This document shows, piece by piece, positions 20,006 to 26,807 of a stretch of 44,416 nucleotides of DNA. This DNA is from a virus: IMG/VR virus record IMGVR_UViG_3300044638_001698, positions 1 through 44,416 of that record. One strand, 5' to 3'. Every line of letters begins with the position of its first letter. Positions within the stretch are counted from its first letter, which is position 1. The position numbers were made by a program, and so were the translations under genes. The notes under the pieces were generated by a model. It was given only the letters and a program-made list of their open reading frames with translations. It had not been told where the DNA came from and did no database searches.

Positions 20006-20015
20006 CATTTGTTAG
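20002..20015. promoter_or_regulatory. Last TAACA/TGTTA palindrome, at the end of the early region
   Basis: CTAACATTTGTTAG covers the stop codon of the DUF3310 gene. It is the rightmost copy and lies directly before a terminator, marking the boundary of the palindrome-bearing region. Confidence 0.82.
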
Positions 20016-20025
20016 GGAAAGTCCT

Positions 20026-20050
20026 AAGCCACCTTCGGGTGGCTTTTTTT
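20026..20050 (+). terminator. Rho-independent terminator ending the early/accessory unit
   Basis: AAGCCACC (20026-20033), TTCG tetraloop, GGTGGCTT (20038-20045) and seven T. A strong terminator between the accessory region and the replication module. Confidence 0.92.
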
Positions 20051-20059
20051 CGTCTATGC

Positions 20060-20087
20060 TTGACATTGTTCAGTTGTATGCTATATT
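20060..20087 (+). promoter_or_regulatory. Sigma-70 promoter for the replication module
   Basis: TTGACA (20060-20065), 16-base spacer, TATATT (20082-20087), about 30 bases before the nuclease start. It has no palindrome in the spacer, unlike the 9503 and 12551 promoters. Confidence 0.75.
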
Positions 20088-20115
20088 CACGGCTTGAAAA
20101 CGACTGGAGTGTTAG

Positions 20116-20412
20116 ATGGCGACCACGCCCGAGGCCAAGGTAAAGGCCAAGATCAAAAAAATCCTGAAAGACTACGGTGTCTACTACGCCATGCCCATCG
20201 GCACTGGCTACGGCAACTCAGGAGTCCCCGACTTTCTATGCTGTGTCAACGGAAACTTCCTTGCAATTGAAGCCAAGGCGGGTAAAGGCACGACCACAGC
20301 ACTGCAAGAAAAGAATCTTCGAGAAATAAAAGAGGCAGGTGGCACAGCCGCTGTGATCGCCGAAGCCCAACTCGAATACCTTGAGCAACTTATCCAACTG
20401 ATGAAACAATGA
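20116..20412 (+). CDS. VRR-NUC domain nuclease (98 aa)
   Basis: A minimal PD-(D/E)xK nuclease of the VRR-NUC type: G-V-P-D-F-L with D39, FLAIEAKAG with E52 and K54, and K-G-x-x-T-x-x-Q after it. This is the standalone phage form, usually near the polymerase or primase, thought to process recombination or replication intermediates. The nearest ATG follows GGAGTGTTAG. Its stop overlaps the polymerase start by four bases. Confidence 0.85.
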   Translation: MATTPEAKVKAKIKKILKDYGVYYAMPIGTGYGNSGVPDFLCCVNGNFLAIEAKAGKGTTTALQEKNLREIKEAGGTAAVIAEAQLEYLEQLIQLMKQ

Positions 20413-22229
20413 AAATAATAACAATCGACTTTGAGACAGCCTACGGCGGTGACCTTGGGTTCGCCAAGCAAACCACCGAGGAGTACATCCGAGACCCACG
20501 CTTTGAGGTTATCGGTGCGGCGGTACAGGTAAACGATGGCGAGCCGGTGTGGTTCAGCGGTACACACCAAAAGATGTACGAGTTCTTGAACAAGTACGAC
20601 TGGAAAAACTCCCTTGCGCTGGCGCACAACGCACCATTTGACGGAGCTATTCTGAATTGGCAGTACGGCATCACGCCCAAGGGTTGGCTTGACACGTTGA
20701 GCATGGCACGTGCGCTTCATGGTACGCAAGTGGGTGGAAGCCTAGCGGTGCTGGCCGCTTACTACGGCCTTGGGGTCAAGGGTGAACAGGTCAAGCAGTA
20801 CATCAATTACTTCCGCAAAAACTTCAGCAAGGAAGAATTGGTTGACTACAGTATCTACTGCAAGAACGATGTGGCACTGACATGGGATTTGTTCGGGCAC
20901 ATGAGCCAAGGGTTCCCGAAGATTGAGCTACGGCTGATTGACCTGACTGTGCGCATGTTCACCGAGCCAGTGTTGCAGTTGGATAAGCACATGTTGGAAG
21001 CACACCTGACGTCAGAGCAAATACGCAAGGCCAACCTGCTTACCAGCTTTGACAAAGACACCTTGATGAGCAACCCGCAGTTTGCCGACTTGCTTGTATC
21101 GCTCGGTGTTCAGCCGCCCATGAAGAAGAGCCCCACCACTGGCAAACAGACCTTTGCGTTCTCTAAGACGGATGAGGAGTTCAAAGCCCTGCTTGAGCAC
21201 GAGGACACAATGGTGCAAGCGGTGGTTGCCGCACGGCTGGGTACGAAGTCCACGATTGAAGAGACCCGCACCGAGCGGTTCATTGGGATTGCCTCCCGAG
21301 GGCCAATGCCAGTTCCCCTGCGCTACTACGCCGCCCACACAGGACGGTGGGGTGGTGACGACAAGATCAACTTGCAAAACTTGCAACGCACATCGCCCTT
21401 GAAGAAAGCCATCCTTGCGCCCTATGGTGACGTGATGATTGACTCGGACTCATCGCAGATTGAAGCGCGGACGCTGGCATGGCTGGCTGGACAGGACGAT
21501 TTGGTGGAAGCATTTGAGAAAGGCGAAGATGTATACAAAATCATGGCATCGGCTATCTATGGCAAGGCGATCAACGCAATTACGAAGGATGAACGGTTTG
21601 TCGGTAAGACGACGATTCTTGGGGCTGGCTATGGTATGGGTGCGATTAAGTTTAGAGCGCAACTCAAAACTTTTGGAGTGGAGGTATCAGAGGATGAGGC
21701 GAAACGAATCATCGACACGTACCGACGAACATACCCACGCATCCCCGAGCTATGGAAAGCGGCGGCCAATGTGCTCCCCGCAATCATCAGTGAACAGACC
21801 ACATCCTTTGGTCGGGGCGGCATTCTCAAGGTAGATGGGTCGGACGGCATCCTGTTACCCAACGGACTGCGCTTGAAATACCCCAACCTGCGCCAAAAAG
21901 TGGACGAAGAAAACAACAAGATCGAGCTTGTGTACGACACCAAGAAAGGCAAAGCTATCATCCCCAACCGAATCTACGGCGGCAAGGTGGTAGAGAACGT
22001 ATGCCAAGCCCTTGCACGTATCGTGATAGGGGAGCAGATGCTGATGATCGCCAAGAAGTACCGTGTGGTGATGACCGTCCATGACGCCATCGCTTGTATT
22101 GCACCGGAGGCCGAGGCTGAAACAGCTAAGGAGTACGTTGAATTGTGTATGCGTATACGCCCGTCGTGGGCATCTGGGCTACCCCTGAACTGCGAAGCAG
22201 GGTATGGCAAATCTTATGGAGACTGTTAA
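20409..22229 (+). CDS. Family A DNA polymerase with 3'-5' exonuclease (606 aa)
   Basis: The replicative polymerase. The N-terminal exonuclease domain shows IDFETA (D7, E9), HNAPFDGAIL (about 73-82) and YCKNDVALTWD (about 153-163). The polymerase domain has a thumb region, then GRWGGDDKINLQNLQR, motif A DSDSSQIEARTLAWLAG (D345/D347 region), motif B with KTTILGAGYGMG, and motif C VHDAIAC (H558, D559). The expected Glu after D559 in many family A enzymes is Ala here. A compact phage polymerase without a 5'-nuclease domain. It is coupled to genes on both sides (ATGA at the start; next ATG right after the stop). Confidence 0.93.
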   Translation: MKIITIDFETAYGGDLGFAKQTTEEYIRDPRFEVIGAAVQVNDGEPVWFSGTHQKMYEFLNKYDWKNSLALAHNAPFDGAILNWQYGITPKGWLDTLSMARALHGTQVGGSLAVLAAYYGLGVKGEQVKQYINYFRKNFSKEELVDYSIYCKNDVALTWDLFGHMSQGFPKIELRLIDLTVRMFTEPVLQLDKHMLEAHLTSEQIRKANLLTSFDKDTLMSNPQFADLLVSLGVQPPMKKSPTTGKQTFAFSKTDEEFKALLEHEDTMVQAVVAARLGTKSTIEETRTERFIGIASRGPMPVPLRYYAAHTGRWGGDDKINLQNLQRTSPLKKAILAPYGDVMIDSDSSQIEARTLAWLAGQDDLVEAFEKGEDVYKIMASAIYGKAINAITKDERFVGKTTILGAGYGMGAIKFRAQLKTFGVEVSEDEAKRIIDTYRRTYPRIPELWKAAANVLPAIISEQTTSFGRGGILKVDGSDGILLPNGLRLKYPNLRQKVDEENNKIELVYDTKKGKAIIPNRIYGGKVVENVCQALARIVIGEQMLMIAKKYRVVMTVHDAIACIAPEAEAETAKEYVELCMRIRPSWASGLPLNCEAGYGKSYGDC

Positions 22230-22892
22230 ATGAGTATCGTATGGTCGTTCAGTAGCCTGAAAACATTTCAGCAATGCCCCAAGAAGTACTATCACACCAA
22301 GATAGCCAAGGACGTTGTTGAGCCTGACACAACGGCAACGCTGTACGGCAAGACTGCTCATACCGTAGCAGAAGAATACATCCGTGACGACAAGTCAATC
22401 CCGCCCCAGTTTGAGTACATGCAGGGCACACTGGATGCCTTGAAAAAGATTGAGGGTGAGAAGCTGTGCGAGGTCAAGCTTGGGCTGACCAAGGACTTGA
22501 AAGCTTGCGAGTTCAGTGCGCCCGATGTGTGGTGGCACGGCATTGCCGACTTGGTTGTGCTGAACGAGGGAAAAGGTTTGGCGCACTCTGCCGACTACAA
22601 GACCAGCAAGAGCGCACGGTACGCCGATACCAAGCAACTCGACCTTGTGGCTGCGGGTATCTTCGCCAAGTTCCCTAAGATCAATCGGGTGAAGTCTGCC
22701 CTGATCTTCACAGTGAGCAAGGAGTTTGTTCGGGCTGAACACCACAGGGAAATGATGACAAAGTACCTAGAGAAGCCGACAAAAGATGTGGCACGAATCG
22801 AAGCCGCATTAGAGAACGGCGTATGGAACCCAAGCAGTGGGCCACTGTGCAAGTTCTGCGCTGTCAAACAGTGTGAATACAACAGGAGCTAA
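22230..22892 (+). CDS. Cas4/RecB-like PD-(D/E)xK exonuclease (220 aa)
   Basis: It opens WSFSSLKTFQQCPKKYYH (5-22), the characteristic S-x-L-x-x-F-x-x-C-P-x-x-Y start of the RecB/Cas4 nuclease family. The active site is GIADLVV followed by SADYKTSK (D...K). Cysteines at 16, 207, 210 and 215 (CKFCAVKQC) could hold an iron-sulfur cluster, as in AddB and Cas4. Likely acts on DNA ends in recombination or replication with the neighbouring helicase and polymerase. There is no Cas1 or CRISPR array, so it is not an adaptation gene. The start directly follows the polymerase stop. Confidence 0.85.
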   Translation: MSIVWSFSSLKTFQQCPKKYYHTKIAKDVVEPDTTATLYGKTAHTVAEEYIRDDKSIPPQFEYMQGTLDALKKIEGEKLCEVKLGLTKDLKACEFSAPDVWWHGIADLVVLNEGKGLAHSADYKTSKSARYADTKQLDLVAAGIFAKFPKINRVKSALIFTVSKEFVRAEHHREMMTKYLEKPTKDVARIEAALENGVWNPSSGPLCKFCAVKQCEYNRS

Positions 22893-22894
22893 CA

Positions 22895-23488
22895 ATGATA
22901 AAAGGACTATCAGAAAACGGATGGAACGTGATGTGCAATATCTCACAGATTGTGATTGACGTTGACTCGCGCATGGGACATTTGTACTTGCCCGAATTAA
23001 ACGTGCCGGATATGACAAGTGTGATTAACTGTTTTACAAATGTAGACCCCGAGTGCAACATAATTAACACCTACGTCAATGGCGTACCCGATGTTATGTA
23101 TGTAAAGGACGATGATGGATGGCATGTGGAGTACCCCGATGAAGCATCTGATTACCCAGAGATTCATGAGTACCAGATCGTTGTTGAGAACATACAAGAA
23201 AAACACCCAAGGCTGACGCAGTTTGGCTTTGGGGGTCAAGGTGATATTCGCCCCGAGGCAGTGCAAAAATGTGTTGAGTGGCTACTGCGGCACGACGCTA
23301 CGGAGCGCCGTAAAACCGTCAATACAAAAGTATCTAGCTATACGTGGAAACATATAGTGGAACGCCATTTTGATAGCTACATTGCAAATGGAGAATTCAT
23401 TTGCGCGGCCTTGTACTTAGGATATAAGATGAAAACCTCTGATGGGCCAAATGCTTGGTTCAATATTAGAGACAGGACTAAACAATAA
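22895..23488 (+). CDS. Conserved phage/plasmid protein of unknown function (197 aa)
   Basis: The N-terminal half is beta-rich. The C-terminal part (about 133-195), RKTVNTKVSSYTWKHIVERHFDSYIANGEFICAALYLGYKM, resembles a conserved segment in many phage and plasmid proteins (V-N-x-x-x-S-S-Y-x-x-K-H-x-x-E-R, Y-x-x-N-G-x-F-I-x-A-A-x-x-x-G). Its biochemical role is unknown to me. Start with GGAGCTAACA, the same leader type as at 19505. Coupled neighbours are the exonuclease before and the HNH gene after. Confidence 0.68.
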   Translation: MIKGLSENGWNVMCNISQIVIDVDSRMGHLYLPELNVPDMTSVINCFTNVDPECNIINTYVNGVPDVMYVKDDDGWHVEYPDEASDYPEIHEYQIVVENIQEKHPRLTQFGFGGQGDIRPEAVQKCVEWLLRHDATERRKTVNTKVSSYTWKHIVERHFDSYIANGEFICAALYLGYKMKTSDGPNAWFNIRDRTKQ

Positions 23489-23509
23489 CCCAAATGCAGA
23501 GGTGACACC

Positions 23510-23785
23510 ATGCCGTACGTAAACAAACCCCGCCCCTACAAAAAAGAATACGAGCAACAGAAAGCTCGCGGCGAACATGAAACAAGAATGGATAGACAAC
23601 GTGCAAGAAACGAGATGGACAAGAAGGGCATTGACCGTACTGGAAAGGACATCGACCATGTGGTTCCCTTGTCCAAAGGGGGAACAAATGCTAAGAGCAA
23701 TCTTAAGCTCAAGACCCCAAGCGCCAACCGATCATTCACCCGAAACTCTGACCACACGGTCAAAGTCAACAAGTCAAAAAAATGA
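23510..23785 (+). CDS. HNH endonuclease-like protein (91 aa)
   Basis: A basic N-terminal half is followed by D-I-D-H-V-V-P-L-S-K-G-G (47-58), N64 (the family's NL position) and N73 in place of the usual third motif, close to the HNH consensus DH-x-x-P-x-S-x-G-G-x-x-x-x-x-N-L. There are no zinc-binding cysteines. Small HNH proteins often sit near terminase genes, but this one is between replication genes. It overlaps the helicase start by four bases (ATGA), so is not an intron-type insertion. Confidence 0.78.
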   Translation: MPYVNKPRPYKKEYEQQKARGEHETRMDRQRARNEMDKKGIDRTGKDIDHVVPLSKGGTNAKSNLKLKTPSANRSFTRNSDHTVKVNKSKK

Positions 23786-25170
23786 ACTCATCAGAGTATT
23801 CGTGGCCCCGTCCACACGGGTTCACACCGTTCGATCATCAGAAGATTACAGCCGAGTTCCTCACGACCAACAACAAGGCGTTCTGCTTTAACGAGCAGGG
23901 GACAGGCAAGACAGCATCAGTGATTTGGGCAGTTGACTATTTGATGCAACGAGGGTTAGTGAAGCGTGTGTTGGTGATCTGCCCTTTGTCGATCATGAAG
24001 TCGGCATGGCAACAGGACTTGTTCAAGTTTGCAATCCACCGCACGGTGTCGGTTGCACACGGTTCTGCCAAGAAGCGCAAAGAGATCATCAATGCGGGGT
24101 CAGAGTTTGTCGTCATCAATTTTGATGGGGTGGACATCGTCAAGAAAGAAATCTTGGCCGGTGGGTTCGATTTGATCGTGGTGGATGAAGCGTCAGCGTA
24201 TAAGAATGCTCAGACAGACAGATGGAAAGATTTGCGCGACCTAACAAAAGTTATACGTGGCTTGTGGATGTTGACTGGAACGCCCGCCGCCCAAGCGCCT
24301 ACGGATGCTTACGGATTGGCAAAGCTGGTCAACCCCCAAGGTATCCCGATGTTCTATGGGCAGTTCAGAGATCAGGTCATGGCCAAGGTCAGTAAATACC
24401 GCTGGATACCACGCCCCGAGTCCAAGCACATCGTTCACAAGGCACTGCAACCCGCCATTCGGTTTGAGAAGAAGCAGTGTCTCGACCTGCCGCCTGTGAC
24501 TTTCACCGAGCGTGACGCGCCCCTGACCCCACAGCAGTTGAAGTACTACAACGTGCTCAAGAAGCAAATGCTGATTGAGGCAGACGGCGAAGAAATCTCT
24601 GCGGTCAACGCCGCTGTGAAGCTCAACAAGCTACTTCAAATATCCGGCGGTGCTGTGTATACGGATACTGGAGAAGTCCTAGAGTTTGACGTATCTAACC
24701 GCCTGAACGTGGTGCAAGAAGTTATTGACGAATCGAGCCACAAGGTGCTGGTGTTTGTTCCGTTCACCCACACCATTGAGTTGCTTGAGAAGCACTTGGT
24801 CAAGCACGGCATCACCTGCGAAATCATCAATGGAGATGTGCCTGTCAATAGACGCTCCGAATTGGTAAAACAATTTCAGGACGGTGTACACCCCAAAGTT
24901 CTCATCATCCAACCACAAGCGGCATCCCACGGACTTACCCTAACTGCCGCCGACACGATCATCTGGTACGCTCCCTGCTCCAGCGTGGAGACGTATCTAC
25001 AAGCCAATGCCCGAATTGACCGCCCCGGTCAGGTCAACCCAATGACCATCGTGCATATAACAGGCAGTCCGATAGAGACAAAGATGTACGCCCACCTGCG
25101 GGGCAACATTGCACACCACACGAAAATTATTGATTTGTACAAGCAAGAAATAATTTCCGAAGGTACTTGA
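23782..25170 (+). CDS. SNF2-type DNA helicase/translocase (462 aa)
   Basis: A superfamily 2 enzyme with Walker A NEQGTGKTAS (37-46), motif Ia LVICPLSIMKSAW, motif II DEAS (135-138), motif III LTGTPAAQ (about 172), and a second RecA-like domain with VLVFVPFTH, then motif V/VI with QANARIDRPGQ (407-417; arginine finger R414). The N-E-x-G-x-G-K-T and R-I-x-R-P-G-Q forms are typical of SNF2-like phage helicases. Role: DNA remodelling or branch migration in phage replication or recombination. Length typical. Confidence 0.9.
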   Translation: MNSSEYSWPRPHGFTPFDHQKITAEFLTTNNKAFCFNEQGTGKTASVIWAVDYLMQRGLVKRVLVICPLSIMKSAWQQDLFKFAIHRTVSVAHGSAKKRKEIINAGSEFVVINFDGVDIVKKEILAGGFDLIVVDEASAYKNAQTDRWKDLRDLTKVIRGLWMLTGTPAAQAPTDAYGLAKLVNPQGIPMFYGQFRDQVMAKVSKYRWIPRPESKHIVHKALQPAIRFEKKQCLDLPPVTFTERDAPLTPQQLKYYNVLKKQMLIEADGEEISAVNAAVKLNKLLQISGGAVYTDTGEVLEFDVSNRLNVVQEVIDESSHKVLVFVPFTHTIELLEKHLVKHGITCEIINGDVPVNRRSELVKQFQDGVHPKVLIIQPQAASHGLTLTAADTIIWYAPCSSVETYLQANARIDRPGQVNPMTIVHITGSPIETKMYAHLRGNIAHHTKIIDLYKQEIISEGT

Positions 25171-25194
25171 CAATGTTAAGTTCTGTGATAGACT
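25167..25194 (+). promoter_or_regulatory. Probable sigma-70 promoter within the replication module
   Basis: TTGACA (25167-25172), 16-base spacer, TAGACT (25189-25194), overlapping the helicase stop and 28 bases before the 25222 gene. The -35 is perfect and the -10 moderate. The spacer has one TGTTA half-site but no palindrome. Confidence 0.6.
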
Positions 25195-25221
25195 AAAACC
25201 ACAAATCAACTGGAGCTAACT

Positions 25222-25650
25222 ATGGACGCATTAGAAGTTCAGGGGGAACAACCCTCTATCCCCCTCGACAAACTCACCGCCATCTACATCAAGATGCGCG
25301 ATGCCAAAGACAAACTCACCGCAGACTACAAACAGCAGTACGCCAATCTGGAAGAACAGATGAGTGTGCTTGAGCTGGAGATGCTTGAGATTTGCAAGAA
25401 CATGAATGCCGACAGCATTCGCACAAAAGCTGGCACGATTGTTCGTTCCGTAAAGTCACGGTACTGGACGAATGATTGGGATTCTATGTATCGCTTCATC
25501 AAAGAAAACGATGCGTATGGCTTGCTGGAGAAGAGACTTCATCAGACACACATGAAGGAGTTTCTTTCCGAGAATCCCGACCTGCTCCCTATGGGCTTGA
25601 ATGTAGAGAGCGAATACACCGTGGTTGTTAGACGTTCTAAGGAAAACTGA
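25222..25650 (+). CDS. Conserved phage coiled-coil protein, function unknown (142 aa)
   Basis: This is a family I have seen often beside phage ssDNA-binding-type genes. An N-terminal coiled coil (about 15-60) is followed by NADSIRTKAGTIVRSVKSRYWTNDWDSMYRFI and a C-terminal RLHQTHMKEFLSENPDLLPMGLNVESEYTVVVRRSKEN, the shared core pattern R-Y-W-x-x-D-W, L-x-Q-x-x-x-K-x-F-L-x-x-N-P-x-x-x-P-x-G-L. Its function has not been established to my knowledge. Transcription is probably from the 25167 promoter. Three bases separate it from the next gene. Confidence 0.75.
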   Translation: MDALEVQGEQPSIPLDKLTAIYIKMRDAKDKLTADYKQQYANLEEQMSVLELEMLEICKNMNADSIRTKAGTIVRSVKSRYWTNDWDSMYRFIKENDAYGLLEKRLHQTHMKEFLSENPDLLPMGLNVESEYTVVVRRSKEN

Positions 25651-25653
25651 AAA

Positions 25654-26562
25654 ATGAGCAACATCACTTTGCTAAACCAAGACCTCCCCGACTTTCTGCA
25701 AACCGCTGGAGTCAGTGAGCTTACAAAACAACTCGCTGGTCGTACCGGCGTTAAACGAATCGTCCCCAAGAACGGAATCTTCCGTAAGGTTGTGGGCGGT
25801 GAAGAAATGGGTAAGGTCAAAGGCGACTTGAATGTTGTCGTTGTCAACGCTTCCCCCAAAGTTGGTCGTATCTTCTACGCAAAACAATGGAGCCCCGAAG
25901 CTGAGCCAACTGCGCCTGACTGTTTCTCCAATGACGGCAATGTGCCCGATGCAGGTTCCGCGAATAAGCAATCTGACCGTTGCGATTCGTGCGAGCAAAA
26001 CATCAAGGGTTCAGGTATGGGCAACTCCAAAGCTTGCCGCTACTCACGCCGCATCGCTGTGACGTTGGAAGAAGACTTTGGTACTTCGCTTGAAGGTTCT
26101 GTGTATCAAATGAACTTGGCTTCCAAGTCACTGTTCGGCGATAGCGTTGGCGACAACACGCATCCCTTTGAGAGCTACACCAAGTACTTGGCCAACAATG
26201 GCAAGAGCTTGGACTACGTTGTTACACAGTTGAGCTTCAATGAAGACAACGACAACCAATCCATCCTGTTCACACCAGTACGCTTCATCAACAAGGGCGA
26301 ACACGCGATCACCAGCAAAGTGGCCGTGCTTCCCGAAGTGCAGAAGATGGTTGTGATGACACCGTATCAAGCCGATGTGTCAGGCCGTGCGCCAAAGCTG
26401 GAAGCCCCTAAAGCTGAAACGCCCAAAGCCGCCGCACCTGCCGCCGAAGCTGAAGCAGTGGAAGAGCCCAAGAAGCGCGAATCCAAGAAGGCCGCTGAAG
26501 TCACACCCGTACCCAAGAAAAGCTTGGACTCTGTGGTTGCGGCTTGGACGGACGAGGAGTAA
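25654..26562 (+). CDS. Candidate single-stranded DNA-binding protein (302 aa)
   Basis: The central region (about 45-235) is strand-rich, with four cysteines (C94, CDSC at about 112-115, C129), then a beta-rich second half. The C-terminal 75 residues are Ala/Pro/Lys/Glu-rich and end in an acidic tip AAWTDEE, like the tails by which SSBs and T7 gp2.5 contact partners. Proteins of this type flank helicase and primase genes in many phages. The SSB assignment is inference from tail, size and position; I see no certain OB-fold signature. Confidence 0.6.
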   Translation: MSNITLLNQDLPDFLQTAGVSELTKQLAGRTGVKRIVPKNGIFRKVVGGEEMGKVKGDLNVVVVNASPKVGRIFYAKQWSPEAEPTAPDCFSNDGNVPDAGSANKQSDRCDSCEQNIKGSGMGNSKACRYSRRIAVTLEEDFGTSLEGSVYQMNLASKSLFGDSVGDNTHPFESYTKYLANNGKSLDYVVTQLSFNEDNDNQSILFTPVRFINKGEHAITSKVAVLPEVQKMVVMTPYQADVSGRAPKLEAPKAETPKAAAPAAEAEAVEEPKKRESKKAAEVTPVPKKSLDSVVAAWTDEE

Positions 26563-26565
26563 CGC

Positions 26566-26805
26566 ATGACCTATGGTTACAGCCAGAGTTTGGTTGCGGC
26601 GAACAAAAAAGCCAACGCTAAATCTTTGGGCGTAGCCTTGGGTCGCTTCTGCGTTGTGCGGGGGATTCCAGCAACGAAAGTTGCGGAGGCACTGGGTGTG
26701 AGCCGTACTACGGTTTACAACTGGTTCGTGGGCGAGTTCGCCCCATCCCCCGACCACAGCGAGCAGATCGAGCGTTTCATGGCACGGCACAAAAAACACG
26801 GATAA
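26566..26805 (+). CDS. XRE/Cro-type helix-turn-helix regulator (79 aa)
   Basis: A compact DNA-binding protein: LGRFCVVRGIPATKVAEALGVSRTTVYNWFVGEFAPSPDHSEQIERFM (about 22-70), with the helix-turn-helix at ATKVAEALGVSRTTVYNWF (36-54). It resembles Cro-like repressors. It lies three bases after the SSB candidate and two bases before the primase. It is the only clear small Cro-like regulator in the window and a natural candidate for binding the palindromes, though no direct evidence links them. Confidence 0.82.
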   Translation: MTYGYSQSLVAANKKANAKSLGVALGRFCVVRGIPATKVAEALGVSRTTVYNWFVGEFAPSPDHSEQIERFMARHKKHG

Positions 26806-26807
26806 CA

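Noticed and set aside
22230-22892. Cas4-like nuclease as sign of a phage CRISPR system
   Set aside because: No Cas1, Cas2, effector or repeat array in the window; the family is common in phage replication modules.
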